DNA of 32,032 nucleotides from Hyphobacterium sp. (GTDB lineage: Bacteria > Pseudomonadota > Alphaproteobacteria > Caulobacterales > Maricaulaceae), in the NCBI GenBank assembly GCA_021604625.1, contig BQJI01000006.1, positions 1 to 32,032 of the forward strand, in the 5' to 3' direction. How positions within the stretch are numbered: the stretch's first letter is position 1; each line of letters opens with the position of its first letter. Of this stretch, positions 1 through 8,870 are shown piece after piece. Position numbers and translations under genes: made by a program. The notes below the pieces were generated by a model. The model made no database searches. It had not been told where the DNA came from and saw nothing but the letters and a program-made list of their open reading frames with translations.

Positions 1-937
1 GCTCGACGGTGCGGTTGCCGTCCGCATCCAGATCGCCGACATCGCGGCCATCATTGTTGTTGGTGGCGATATCGCCATTGGTATCGCCGAGCACGATGAA
101 AGAGCGTACCGGGCCATCGGTTTCCGGAAGGCCACGCCGAACGTCGATCTCACCGCGACCCGGCACGATTGTATCGATTTCCCAGTCCGTATCGGTATAG
201 CTCGCCGTTGCGCGGGTGGGCGAGACAATGCGTTCAATATTGCCGCCATCGGGATTGCACCACAGGCGCAAGCGCTGGGAGACACGTCCGCGTGTATGAT
301 CAGGGCGGGTTTCCTCGGCGATCATATCAACTTGCGCAAACAGGCACGGCCCTTCGGCGCTGACGTCTGCGGACAACTGGACGCGCGGGCCATTGCCGCC
401 AAATTCTCCATCGCCGCCGCCATCGCGAATGGCCCAGAGCCGGCCACTTGGTCGCGGCTCGACATGAATCGTCTGGCGGGTGATCGGCGGTGCCGTATAT
501 TGAATTGTGGTGACCGCCGAAACCGTCGGGCGCGGCTGAATGGCCGTCGGGTTTGGCGTTGGCGGGCGGTTGATCTGCTGGGGTGAAACCGGACGGCGAA
601 TGACTTGCTGTATCTGGGGGCTGACCTGCTGCACACGCGGCGTCGCAGCGCTTTCATTGCAACGGGCGAGCTGGACAGCATTCAGGCGCGATGCGGGATG
701 ACCGTATTCCGAGACGCGCCCGACAATGGCCGCCAACTGGGCGCATGCCCCGACGCCGGGCTGTGTCCACGGGCCGGATATGCGGCAGGCATTGCCGGAA
801 CAGGCCCAGGTGAGAGAGCCAGCGCGAACCTGGCCAGACTGTAGAACATCTGACGCCGTTCGCGCCGTATAGTTATAGGTCTGGGCGTAAGTGGGCGCGC
901 TCAGTAGGACGGCCGCCAGCATGATCAGAAAACGCAT
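1..937 (-). CDS. Secreted protein of unknown function, C-terminus truncated by the window edge
   Basis: Reading frame from ATG at 937 stays open to base 1: MRFLIMLAAVLLSAPTYAQTYNYTARTASDVLQSGQVRAGSLTWACSGNACRISGPW...; N-terminal signal peptide, Pro/Gln-rich linker. Absent from the ORF track because it has no stop inside the window. Confidence 0.75.
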   Translation of the reverse strand, partial: MRFLIMLAAVLLSAPTYAQTYNYTARTASDVLQSGQVRAGSLTWACSGNACRISGPWTQPGVGACAQLAAIVGRVSEYGHPASRLNAVQLARCNESAATPRVQQVSPQIQQVIRRPVSPQQINRPPTPNPTAIQPRPTVSAVTTIQYTAPPITRQTIHVEPRPSGRLWAIRDGGGDGEFGGNGPRVQLSADVSAEGPCLFAQVDMIAEETRPDHTRGRVSQRLRLWCNPDGGNIERIVSPTRATASYTDTDWEIDTIVPGRGEIDVRRGLPETDGPVRSFIVLGDTNGDIATNNNDGRDVGDLDADGNRTVE

Positions 938-1023
938 AATTATTCCCCTGTCCCGATCCCCGCGACAAAGACATTAACCGAAACAGGGGTATTCGCCTAA
1001 CGCGTGAAAAACCGCTCATCCTG

Positions 1024-1443
1024 TCAGGGTAATCCGGGCGATAGTATCTGCATGCCGGGACCGAAGCCCCCATCCGGGCGCGGCGTGAAACCGAAGCGCG
1101 CATAAAAGTCTTCCTGACCCTTGGCGCACATCAGCATAATCGACGCAGACGGGAATTTCGTCCGTATCTGACCGAGCAAATTGTGCATCATCTGCTCGCC
1201 AATTTTCTTTCCCCGGAATTCGGGCCTGACGATGACGTCCTGAATATAGACATACATCGAATCGCCGAAGGCCCGGCAAAAGCCGATGGTTTGCTTCGTC
1301 TCATCCATTGCCGTAACGCTGGCAACAGAACCGGACAGACAACAACGGGCAATGGCCGGCGACACTTCGCCCCAGCCGCAGGCTGCTCTCATGGATACAA
1401 AATCCCTGACCGGCGGCGCGGCGCCCAGATATGTGATCGTCAT
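1024..1443 (-). CDS. GNAT family N-acetyltransferase
   Basis: 139 aa; contains the acetyl-CoA binding-like segment VYIQDVIVRPEFRGKKIGEQMM and C-terminal FYARFGFTPRPDGGFGPGM. Confidence 0.85.
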   Translation of the reverse strand: MTITYLGAAPPVRDFVSMRAACGWGEVSPAIARCCLSGSVASVTAMDETKQTIGFCRAFGDSMYVYIQDVIVRPEFRGKKIGEQMMHNLLGQIRTKFPSASIMLMCAKGQEDFYARFGFTPRPDGGFGPGMQILSPGLP

Positions 1444-1504
1444 GGCATGATCCTGATCAACAACACACCGAACCGGGTATCAACGGCTTTGTATTCGAGC
1501 CAGT

Positions 1505-1532
1505 AAAAAGGGCGCGATCAATGACCGCGCCC
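1505..1532 (-). terminator. Rho-independent terminator of the thiolase gene
   Basis: On the minus strand GGGCGCGGTCATTGATCGCGCCC followed by TTTTT; perfect 7-bp GC stem with additional TCA/TGA pairing, just downstream of the thiolase stop. Confidence 0.8.
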
Positions 1533-1557
1533 CGAAAACAGACATATGGCGCATTGC

Positions 1558-2748
1558 TTAATTCATACGCTCCAGCGCGACAGCTGTGGCTTCACCGCCG
1601 CCAATGCAAAGCGAGGCCACGCCTTTGGTCTTGCCATGCTTTTCGAGCGCGGCCAGCAAAGTCACCATGATGCGCGCACCGGAGGCCCCGATGGGATGGC
1701 CCAGCGCACATGCACCACCATTGACGTTGAGAATGTCGTGGCTGATGCCGAGTTCTTTCATTGCAATCATCGGCACAACGGCGAACGCTTCGTTGATTTC
1801 CCAGAGATCGACATCGCTGGTTGACCAGCCAGCCTTGTCCAATACCTTGCGCATGGCCGGAACCGGGGCGGTGGTGAAATAGGCGGGCTCGTGGGCGTGT
1901 GCCGCAGTTGCAACAATTTTCGCCAGCGGCTTGAGGCCACGACGTTCGGCTTCCGATTGCTTCATCAGCACGAGGGCAGCCGCACCGTCAGAAATCGCGG
2001 ATGCGTTCGCCGCTGTGACCGTGCCATCCGGTGTGAAAGCCGGGCGCAGGCTCGGGATCTTGTCCGGCATGGCGCGGCGCGGCAATTCATCTGTATCAAC
2101 GGTGACATCGCCTTTACGGCCCTTGATCGTGACCGGGGTAATCTCTCGCTTGAAATCACCTTTTTCGGTGGCCCGTTGCGAACGCGCCAGTGTTTCCAGC
2201 GCATAGGCATCCTGCTGTTCGCGCGTGAACTGGTATTCATTGGCGATCATGTCGGCATACACGCCCATCGGCTTGTGCTCATAGGCGTCGGTCAGACCGT
2301 CCTGGGCCATGTGATCCTTGATGACGTCATCGCCATATTTGGAACCGGTCCTGTGGTTGGGCATCATGTGCGGCGCGTTGGTCATGGATTCCATCCCGCC
2401 GGCAATGATAACGGCCGCATCGCCTGCCATCAGCGAGGCGCGCCCCATGATCGCGGCCTGCATGCCGGACCCGCACATCTTGTTCAACGTCGTGGCTTCG
2501 ACAGATTTGGGAAGACCCGCCTTGATCGCCGACTGGCGGGCCGGTGCCTGTCCCTGACCAGCGGGCAGGACATTGCCCATGTAAATCATCTCGACATCGT
2601 CGCCTGACACACCGGCTTCTTCCAGTGCCGCCTTGACGGCAATCGCGCCGAGTTCATTCGCCGACACAGCGGCAAGATCACCGAGCAAGCCACCCATCGG
2701 GGTGCGGGCCATGCCGACGATGACAATTGGGTCTTCCTTGGAACTCAT
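1558..2748 (-). CDS. Acetyl-CoA C-acetyltransferase (thiolase)
   Basis: 396 aa; active-site LNKMCGSGMQAA, NVNGGACALGHPIGASGARI and CIGGGEATAVALE thiolase signatures. Confidence 0.95.
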   Translation of the reverse strand: MSSKEDPIVIVGMARTPMGGLLGDLAAVSANELGAIAVKAALEEAGVSGDDVEMIYMGNVLPAGQGQAPARQSAIKAGLPKSVEATTLNKMCGSGMQAAIMGRASLMAGDAAVIIAGGMESMTNAPHMMPNHRTGSKYGDDVIKDHMAQDGLTDAYEHKPMGVYADMIANEYQFTREQQDAYALETLARSQRATEKGDFKREITPVTIKGRKGDVTVDTDELPRRAMPDKIPSLRPAFTPDGTVTAANASAISDGAAALVLMKQSEAERRGLKPLAKIVATAAHAHEPAYFTTAPVPAMRKVLDKAGWSTSDVDLWEINEAFAVVPMIAMKELGISHDILNVNGGACALGHPIGASGARIMVTLLAALEKHGKTKGVASLCIGGGEATAVALERMN

Positions 2749-2955
2749 GATCAGTCACTCCTGGGTGGACTCATGAAATGGGAATTCGGGGGCGCATGTG
2801 AAAGGGGCGCGGCGGGTTTCGTCAAGCCTGCTCGCAGAGGAAAATGCTGCACTGCACATAAAGACGGCAGAAGCCGCGTCGGCAAATGCCGGGAAATTCG
2901 CGGCTTTTCCTTGATCGCGGACTGGTTTATGCCCACGCGGGATCGGGGGAACTTC

Positions 2956-3480
2956 ATGTCCAGAGTCAAAGGTCGGCCAAGCCGGCGATCATTTCTGCGC
3001 ACCGTTGTAGGCGGCGCAGCTCTCTCGGGGGCGACCTCCATCATCAATGGCGCGCCCGCACAAGTCCGGACCTGGAGCGCCAATGAGGCAGCATGCGCGT
3101 CCGGTGTGACCGACAGTGATCGCGGGGCGGAAGCCGATCCGGCGGGCAATGGGCGCGGTACGGGTGTGACTGATTCTGACAGCGGCGAGAGCGCGGACCG
3201 CGGCGGATACGGGCAAGGCACAGGCGTCAGCGATGAGGATTCGGGTGAAACCGCAGATCGCGCCGGATATGGCAGCGGGCCGCGCGCCGTAACCGATCGC
3301 GATCACGGTGCCCATGCCGATCCGGTGGGGGAAGGTCGCGGGCGCGAACGCCATACGGATACAGATGTCGGTTTTGGGTCAGACCCCATCGGGCGCGGAG
3401 CAGGCGAAAACCGCCGTCGTCCCGGCTCCTATCGTCCTTGCCGACAGGAACCCGCTGGCACGGATGAGGGCGATCAATGA
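2956..3480 (+). CDS. Tat-exported protein with about 20-aa tandem repeats, unknown function
   Basis: Within ORF 2773..3480; start at 2956 (MSRVKGRPSRRSFLRTVVGGAALSG) chosen because it gives a twin-arginine signal (SRRSFLR). Repeats of GVTDSDxGxxADxxGxGxGT. Confidence 0.65.
   Translation: MSRVKGRPSRRSFLRTVVGGAALSGATSIINGAPAQVRTWSANEAACASGVTDSDRGAEADPAGNGRGTGVTDSDSGESADRGGYGQGTGVSDEDSGETADRAGYGSGPRAVTDRDHGAHADPVGEGRGRERHTDTDVGFGSDPIGRGAGENRRRPGSYRPCRQEPAGTDEGDQ
3103..3411 (+). repeat. Coding tandem repeat, about 60-bp period, 4-5 degenerate units
   Basis: Units: GVTDSDRGAEADPAGNGRGT / GVTDSDSGESADRGGYGQGT / GVSDEDSGETADRAGYGSGPR / AVTDRDHGAHADPVGEGRGRER / HTDTDVGFGSDPIGRGAGENR. Confidence 0.85.
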
Positions 3481-4616
3481 GTGAGGTCCGGGAATTCGAC
3501 CCCGGCCTGTCGGAAATCACAGCCCCTGCCGCCGCGCGGCTGGAAGGCATCGACTTTGCTCGCGCCGTCGCTTTTCTCGGCATGATGATGGTGAATTTCC
3601 ACATCTACATACATAACGCCGATACGGATCCTGTCTGGGCCACCCAGCTTGCCAGCCTGTTTTCCGGGCGAGCCGCGGCAACATTCGTCTTCATCGCCGG
3701 TGTCGGCACCGCCCTTCTGACGGCGCGATGGCGGAGAACACGTGATCAGACCGACCGGCGGTCTGCGCGGCTTTCACTGCTTAAGCGGGGCCTGTTTCTC
3801 TTCATTGTCGGCGTTTCGTTCCGGGCACAATGGCCCTATGATATCCTGCATTTCTATGGTGCTTACCTGGCGCTGGCGGCACTGGTTTTCACTCTGTCGG
3901 CGCGCTGGATCATCCTGCTCGCCATCCTGACGGCGTGCGGCTTTGTCGCGCTCTATCTCGCTCTGCCGCCTTTGACCGGCATTGACTACTGGGAGAGCCC
4001 CGGCTTTGACGCGCCGGGGGCAGCCATCCGCGATGTATTCTTCACCGGGCATCACCCGGTTTTCCCGTGGTTTGCTTTCTTTTTGGCAGGGCTGGCCGTG
4101 GGACGGATCGATCTGCATAAACCGGCCAATCAATGGCGGCTCCTGATCGGCGGCGTCGTGCTTATCTCACTCGCCAAAGCGATCAAGTTCGCGGCTCTGG
4201 ATCTGAATTATGTGAAGCTGATGCCGGTCGAGGAATGGGGATTTGCCCTGCCTTATATCGCCGATCTGTTGGGCTCCTCCGCCTATCCGCCGACACCGAT
4301 ATACGTGATGTTCGGCCTCGGTGTCGGGCTCATTGTCCTCTCGCTGTCGCTGATGCTTTGCGCCTCGGAATCGCGGCGCAAATTGGTTCAGCCGGTCATC
4401 CATGCCGGACAAATGGCATTGACGCTCTATCTCGGTCACGTCTTCATCGGCGTCACCGGAATTGAATGGTTTTTGCCCCGTGAAATGGAATCAACCTTCT
4501 GGCTCTATGGTATCGTCATCGCTTTCTTCATCGCGTCGGTAGTCTTCGCGACGTTATGGCGGACGCACTTCAAACGAGGACCGGTTGAATGGGCGATGCG
4601 AAGACTGGTGGATTGA
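3477..4616 (+). CDS. DUF418/YeiB-like multi-pass membrane protein
   Basis: 379 aa; N-terminal RLEGIDFARAVAFLGMMMVNF, many hydrophobic segments, C-terminal LWRTHFKRGPVEWAMRRLVD typical of DUF418. Overlaps upstream stop by 4 bp (ATGA). Confidence 0.85.
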   Translation: MSEVREFDPGLSEITAPAAARLEGIDFARAVAFLGMMMVNFHIYIHNADTDPVWATQLASLFSGRAAATFVFIAGVGTALLTARWRRTRDQTDRRSARLSLLKRGLFLFIVGVSFRAQWPYDILHFYGAYLALAALVFTLSARWIILLAILTACGFVALYLALPPLTGIDYWESPGFDAPGAAIRDVFFTGHHPVFPWFAFFLAGLAVGRIDLHKPANQWRLLIGGVVLISLAKAIKFAALDLNYVKLMPVEEWGFALPYIADLLGSSAYPPTPIYVMFGLGVGLIVLSLSLMLCASESRRKLVQPVIHAGQMALTLYLGHVFIGVTGIEWFLPREMESTFWLYGIVIAFFIASVVFATLWRTHFKRGPVEWAMRRLVD

Positions 4617-5182
4617 TAGCGGCGTTTCGCTTTCCCGACGCCCGTGCGTGGACGGAAGCGGCCATTCTCTTCATGATCTTCGCAGGGCTTGCCGCGCTCA
4701 TCGGCATTGGTAGCGGATTGTTCGAGGATTCTCCGCACTTCGATACTTCGCTTTTGGTCACCGCTGTGGTGGCCGTTTTTATCCCGGCAATGGGTGAAGA
4801 GCTGGTCTTTCGGGTATGGTTGCTGCCTTGGCCGGCTGGACTTGCCATCCCTCCTTCGAGGCCGACTACGTCGGCACCTCAGGATGAGGTTGAAGGTAAG
4901 TTTTCCAACCCACCTCATGCTGAGGTGCGAGCGAAAGCGAGCCTCGAAGCACGTCTGCTATTTATTCTCCCCAGCCTCGCTCTTTTCGTCCTCTGGCATC
5001 CGGTTCAGGTCTGGCTCGGATTGCCATTGGCGCAGGCCGTGTTTCTTGACTGGCGATTTCTGATTACCGCCGCTTTGCTGGGCATTGCCTGCACGATCAG
5101 CTGGCAAAGATCCGGCTCGATCTGGCCCGCGATCGCGATCCATTGGGCAGCAGTCGTCGGATGGAAAGCGCTGCTCGCCTAG
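4589..5182 (+). CDS. CPBP family (CAAX/Abi-type) intramembrane protease-like protein
   Basis: 197 aa; motif GEELVFRVWLLP and second motif LFVLWHPVQVW, C-terminal SGSIWPAIAIHWAAVVGWKALL. Interrupted in frame by a 96-bp palindromic element. Confidence 0.75.
   Translation: MGDAKTGGLIAAFRFPDARAWTEAAILFMIFAGLAALIGIGSGLFEDSPHFDTSLLVTAVVAVFIPAMGEELVFRVWLLPWPAGLAIPPSRPTTSAPQDEVEGKFSNPPHAEVRAKASLEARLLFILPSLALFVLWHPVQVWLGLPLAQAVFLDWRFLITAALLGIACTISWQRSGSIWPAIAIHWAAVVGWKALLA
4854..4949 (+). repeat. Palindromic repeat-like element (REP/RPE-like) inserted in frame in the CPBP gene
   Basis: 8-bp terminal inverted repeats CTTCGAGG (4854-4861) / CCTCGAAG (4942-4949); internal perfect hairpins GCCGAC-tac-GTCGGC (4861-4875), ACCTCA-gga-TGAGGT (4876-4890), ACCTCA-tgc-TGAGGT (4912-4926). 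Length 96 bp = 32 codons. Confidence 0.8.
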
Positions 5183-5538
5183 GCCACGCGCTGCGGGTCG
5201 TCGCGGTCGAGCGCGATGGCGGCGGCAATAATCTCGTCCAGTCCAGCATCGACCTCGGCCAAGGCATGTACTTTCACATGACGCAGGGATTTTCCCGTCC
5301 CTTCAATGCGCGGAAATTCGGGTGCCAGCGTCGCGCCATACCAGAGCTGGAAATTGACGTGGGCCGTTTGTGCGGCAATCGAGAAGATGCGCTCATTGCC
5401 CGAATAACAGGGAAAGCCCCAGGCGAGCGTTTCGGTCAGGTCAGGACCGGCCTTGCGGATGGCCTCACGCAGCGCCAGCGCGATGGGGGCGAGGCTGTCC
5501 TCAAGTTTGGCGAAATAGGCGTCGGGCGTTTTGGTCAT
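5179..5538 (-). CDS. DUF1801 domain-containing protein
   Basis: ORF 5179..5559; MTKTPDAYFAKLEDSLAPIALALREAIRKAGPDLTETLAWGFPCYSGNERIFSIAAQTAHVNFQLWYGA; internal ATG at 5538 is the likely start. Confidence 0.75.
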   Translation of the reverse strand: MTKTPDAYFAKLEDSLAPIALALREAIRKAGPDLTETLAWGFPCYSGNERIFSIAAQTAHVNFQLWYGATLAPEFPRIEGTGKSLRHVKVHALAEVDAGLDEIIAAAIALDRDDPQRVA

Positions 5539-5591
5539 GGCAGGAGAATAGCAATTCAAAACTGCTGCCGAAAGGCGGGCTCAGACGTTGA

Positions 5592-6038
5592 TCAATTTGC
5601 CGCGCGCGTCTCCGGATAATACCAGACCGATGCGATCAGGCCGTTTTCAATCCGGTAGACGGCCAGCGCTGTCTGGTTGCGTGCTTCACCACCCGCCGTC
5701 ATCCAGCTTGCCGATTCCCGCACAGCGATATGGTCACCATCCACCATGAACGACAGGATTTCGGATCGGGCCGATGGAAGCGCGGTAAAATAATCCTGCA
5801 TCGATTGTGCCAGGCTTTCCACGCCATTCACTTCACTGCTCGACCCATCAGCCGACAGGTAGATAACGCGAATATCGTCGCTCACCCAATCGGCCATTGC
5901 CTCCGAGTCGTGCGCGTTGAAAGCTTCGAAAAATGCTGTCAGCACAGCATTTCGAGATGCCTGGTTGGCTTGCGCGGACGCCGGAACCATCATCACAGCA
6001 AGAAATGCAAAAGCACCGAATATGTTCTCTAACCGCAT
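5592..6038 (-). CDS. Exported SnoaL/NTF2-like fold protein
   Basis: 148 aa; signal peptide then AVLTAFFEAFNAHDSEAMADWVSDDIRVIY...GDHIAVRESASW, SnoaL-like pattern. Confidence 0.75.
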   Translation of the reverse strand: MRLENIFGAFAFLAVMMVPASAQANQASRNAVLTAFFEAFNAHDSEAMADWVSDDIRVIYLSADGSSSEVNGVESLAQSMQDYFTALPSARSEILSFMVDGDHIAVRESASWMTAGGEARNQTALAVYRIENGLIASVWYYPETRAAN

Positions 6039-6050
6039 GATTTTTCCTTC

Positions 6051-7259
6051 CTAAATCGTGCCCGTAATCCAGCCGCCGCCGAGAACGCGATCCCCGCCAT
6101 CGGCAGGTGAATAGAAGACCGCCGCCTGTCCGGGGGCAACGCCTTCTTCGCCTTCATCGAGCAACAGGCTGGCCTTGCCGTGCGTCATCTGCATCACCGC
6201 AGGAACTGGCGGGCGGGTCGAACGCACCTTCACCAGAATGGGCGCGCCGTCATGCGCGGCGAAATCACCTTCGCCGAGCCAGTTGACCTCGTGCAGTCTG
6301 ATTTCCTTCACCGTCAGCGCTTCGCGCGGACCGACAATGACCTGGCGTTGGTCCGGATTGAGTTTCACCACATAGAGCGGTTCGCCGGTGGCGATGCCGA
6401 GCCCGCGTCTCTGCCCCACGGTAAAGCGCAATACACCGGAATGCGTACCCATGACGCGGCCATCAATGTGAATGACATCGCCGGGCTCGGACGCGCCGGG
6501 GCGCAGTTTTTCAACGATATCGGCATAATTACCATCCGGCACAAAGCAAATGTCCTGACTGTCCGGCTTGTCGGCAATGGCCAGACCAAAGGCCTCGGCC
6601 AATGCGCGGGTCTGATCCTTGTTGAGCGAGCCCAGGGGAAAGCGCAGATAATCGAGCTGTTCTGCCGTTGTGGCGAACAGAAAATAGGATTGATCCTTGC
6701 CCGGATCGGCCGCGCGACGAAGCTCTGCCCCGTTCGGGCCGTCAACGCGCTGGATATAATGCCCGGTTGCCATGCAGGCCGCGCCCAATTGCTTGGCCTG
6801 TTTGAGGAGATCGGCAAATTTCACGCGCTCATTGCAACGCACGCAGGGGATGGGGGTGAATCCGGCGAGATAGGTGTCGGCGAACTCGTCCATCACCGCT
6901 TCCTTGAAGCGGCTTTCATAGTCGAGCACATAATGCGGGAAACCCATTTCCTCGGCGGCGCGGCGGGCATCATAGATGTCCTGCCCGGCACAGCACGCAC
7001 CCTTCTTCTTGATGGCCGCGCCGTGATCGTAAAGCTGGAGGGTGACCCCCACCACGTCATAGCCGGCCTTGTGAAGCAGGGCGGCCGTCACGGTGGAATC
7101 CACCCCGCCCGACATGGCCACAACCACGCGGTGATCGGACGGCTTGCCGCCCAGACCCAATATGTCTCCATCGAGACCGAATTCACGGATGAGGGTATCG
7201 GCGCGGCTATCGCGCGCGCGCGTCAAAGTCGTCGTCATATGCGTCTCCCACGGGGTCAA
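6051..7259 (-). CDS. mnmA: tRNA-specific 2-thiouridylase MnmA
   Basis: 402 aa; PP-loop [70 protein letters not shown]. Start may be the internal ATG at 7238 ([11 protein letters not shown]). Confidence 0.96.
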   Translation of the reverse strand: MTPWETHMTTTLTRARDSRADTLIREFGLDGDILGLGGKPSDHRVVVAMSGGVDSTVTAALLHKAGYDVVGVTLQLYDHGAAIKKKGACCAGQDIYDARRAAEEMGFPHYVLDYESRFKEAVMDEFADTYLAGFTPIPCVRCNERVKFADLLKQAKQLGAACMATGHYIQRVDGPNGAELRRAADPGKDQSYFLFATTAEQLDYLRFPLGSLNKDQTRALAEAFGLAIADKPDSQDICFVPDGNYADIVEKLRPGASEPGDVIHIDGRVMGTHSGVLRFTVGQRRGLGIATGEPLYVVKLNPDQRQVIVGPREALTVKEIRLHEVNWLGEGDFAAHDGAPILVKVRSTRPPVPAVMQMTHGKASLLLDEGEEGVAPGQAAVFYSPADGGDRVLGGGWITGTI

Positions 7260-7320
7260 GGCCCGAAGCAGTCGTTAAAGGAGGCGCGAATATAGGGGAA
7301 AAGTGGCAGTTTTGGAAGGG

Positions 7321-7866
7321 CTATTCCCGCCGGGCTTCGACGGAATCGGTAATGAACCAGTCAGTACCGGGATAGCGACGTTCGATTGTCTGGCGATAAT
7401 GATCATCCGAGACGCGGTCCATGCGGGTGCGCGAGTCGAACGCGCCGTGCTGATCCTCACCCGAAAACGTTGATTCAAAGCCGGTATCGGTGAGCGTGAT
7501 GGCCTGATCAGAGTCGATCCAGCGATTATTGCGCCCGTCGAAAAACCGGACCGAGTAGAGGTTTTCTGTCGGTTCAAATGTGGTGATGACGGTGCCGATC
7601 CAGTCACCGGTTTCATTATCAACCCAATAGGAGCGCATGCCCAGCCCGTCGAATACGCGGGTGGTGGTGACCGAGAAATGCTTCGTTGTGGACTGCCCCG
7701 GCCCCTGAACCAGGAAGTTTTCGAGCTGCCATCTTCCTTCCTGATAGGCGAAATTGTCGAAGAACTCCCGCGCAGCGTGATGTGGGTCGTAATCGATCTG
7801 CTGCGCGACAGCTGTGCCGGGCAATGCCAGAAACCAAAGCAGAGTGATCACTCTCATTATGTACAA
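7321..7866 (-). CDS. Exported protein of unknown function (DUF1579-like)
   Basis: 181 aa; signal peptide MRVITLLWFLALPGTAVAQ; FLVQGPGQSTTKHFSVTTTRVFDGLGMRSYW...NRWIDSDQAITLTDTGFESTF. Confidence 0.6.
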   Translation of the reverse strand: MYIMRVITLLWFLALPGTAVAQQIDYDPHHAAREFFDNFAYQEGRWQLENFLVQGPGQSTTKHFSVTTTRVFDGLGMRSYWVDNETGDWIGTVITTFEPTENLYSVRFFDGRNNRWIDSDQAITLTDTGFESTFSGEDQHGAFDSRTRMDRVSDDHYRQTIERRYPGTDWFITDSVEARRE

Positions 7867-7945
7867 TCTCCGGAAATTTATATCATCAACCGAGAAGTAT
7901 GAGGTTCATTCTTGCTTGTAATCTGACAATTTCGTGAAATGGCAC

Positions 7946-8860
7946 CTACCTCAAGAACGGCAATAACGACACCTGGCTGAGAACGGAGAATGTCTGAGCC
8001 GCGACATCGACCGCCGTCTGGGCTTGCTGGAAGCGCGTTGCCGCAGTGGCCATATCGGCATCCTCCAACCCGCCGATCAGGCTGGTCAGGTAATCCGATT
8101 TCTGCTGTTGACTGGCGATCATGTTTTCGACGCGCGATTGCTGGGCGCCGTTTTCGCCAACGATGTCGCCTATCGCATCGAATGCGGTCATGACGTTGGC
8201 GATTTCACCCTGAAGATAGGCTTGCTGGGTATCGGTCAACGGGCCGTCGAGCGGACCATTCGCCCCGGCATCAAATTCCGCCAGACGTTTGAACGCCGCC
8301 ATCAGGTCTTCGCCGACCTCGCTGGCGAGAATACCCACTTCCAGCGTCACCTGGTCATCGAGCTTGGCGACCGGGCGGCGATTGGAATTGACAAATACAT
8401 CCGCTGCGGTCGGCGCGGCCACAAGATCATCGAGCGAGGTGGCAGAAATCGGCGCCGTATCAGTTCGTGTGCCACCAAAAACATAACCGCCGGCATATTG
8501 GGTCGAGAGCGCATTGCGCGCGTTTTCAAACGCTTCGCGCGCCTGACTCATAATGTGGGTGCCATCAATGGTCGTCATGGCAACGCGCAGATCGGTCGCC
8601 GCATCAGTCAGCTGATCGAGGGCGATCGAGGTGATTTCCATCCGGCTTTCAACGCGCTCGGCGGTAAATTTATAGGCATCTGCGCGATCCCGGGCACCAT
8701 AGGCTGCGGCAATCGATTCCGCCTTGTGACCTGCGCCTTTCAGATCCGGATAGAGTTTTCCGCTGGCCAGTTGTTGCTGGGCTTCAAACACATTGCGCTG
8801 CGCCTTCATCAAATCGAGAAGCGCGGTCTGTGAAGCAGCGGCGGTCGCGATGCGGGTCAT
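7946..8860 (-). CDS. flgL: Flagellar hook-associated protein 3 (hook-filament junction)
   Basis: 304 aa flagellin-like protein directly downstream of flgK; N-terminal LMKAQRNVFEAQQQLASGKLYPDLKGAG and C-terminal helical region DMATAATRFQQAQTAVDVAAQTFSVLSQVSLLPFLR. Confidence 0.88.
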   Translation of the reverse strand: MTRIATAAASQTALLDLMKAQRNVFEAQQQLASGKLYPDLKGAGHKAESIAAAYGARDRADAYKFTAERVESRMEITSIALDQLTDAATDLRVAMTTIDGTHIMSQAREAFENARNALSTQYAGGYVFGGTRTDTAPISATSLDDLVAAPTAADVFVNSNRRPVAKLDDQVTLEVGILASEVGEDLMAAFKRLAEFDAGANGPLDGPLTDTQQAYLQGEIANVMTAFDAIGDIVGENGAQQSRVENMIASQQQKSDYLTSLIGGLEDADMATAATRFQQAQTAVDVAAQTFSVLSQVSLLPFLR

Positions 8861-8870
8861 CTCATCACTC

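Noticed and set aside
1891-2607. 238-aa plus-strand ORF opposite the thiolase
   Set aside because: Antisense shadow of a conserved thiolase; no recognisable domain.
2773-2955. N-terminal 61 residues of ORF 2773..3480 as part of the repeat protein
   Set aside because: The twin-arginine signal starting at 2956 would not be N-terminal; the upstream part is better read as intergenic sequence between divergent genes.
5143-5619. 158-aa plus-strand ORF opposite the DUF1801 gene
   Set aside because: Overlaps the CPBP gene end and is antisense to a recognised DUF1801 gene.
6180-7295. 371-aa plus-strand ORF opposite mnmA
   Set aside because: Antisense shadow ORF of a well-conserved mnmA gene in high-GC DNA; His/Gly/Arg-rich translation with no recognisable domain.
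8024-8833. 269-aa plus-strand ORF opposite flgL
   Set aside because: Antisense shadow ORF; flgL fits the adjacent flgK operon.
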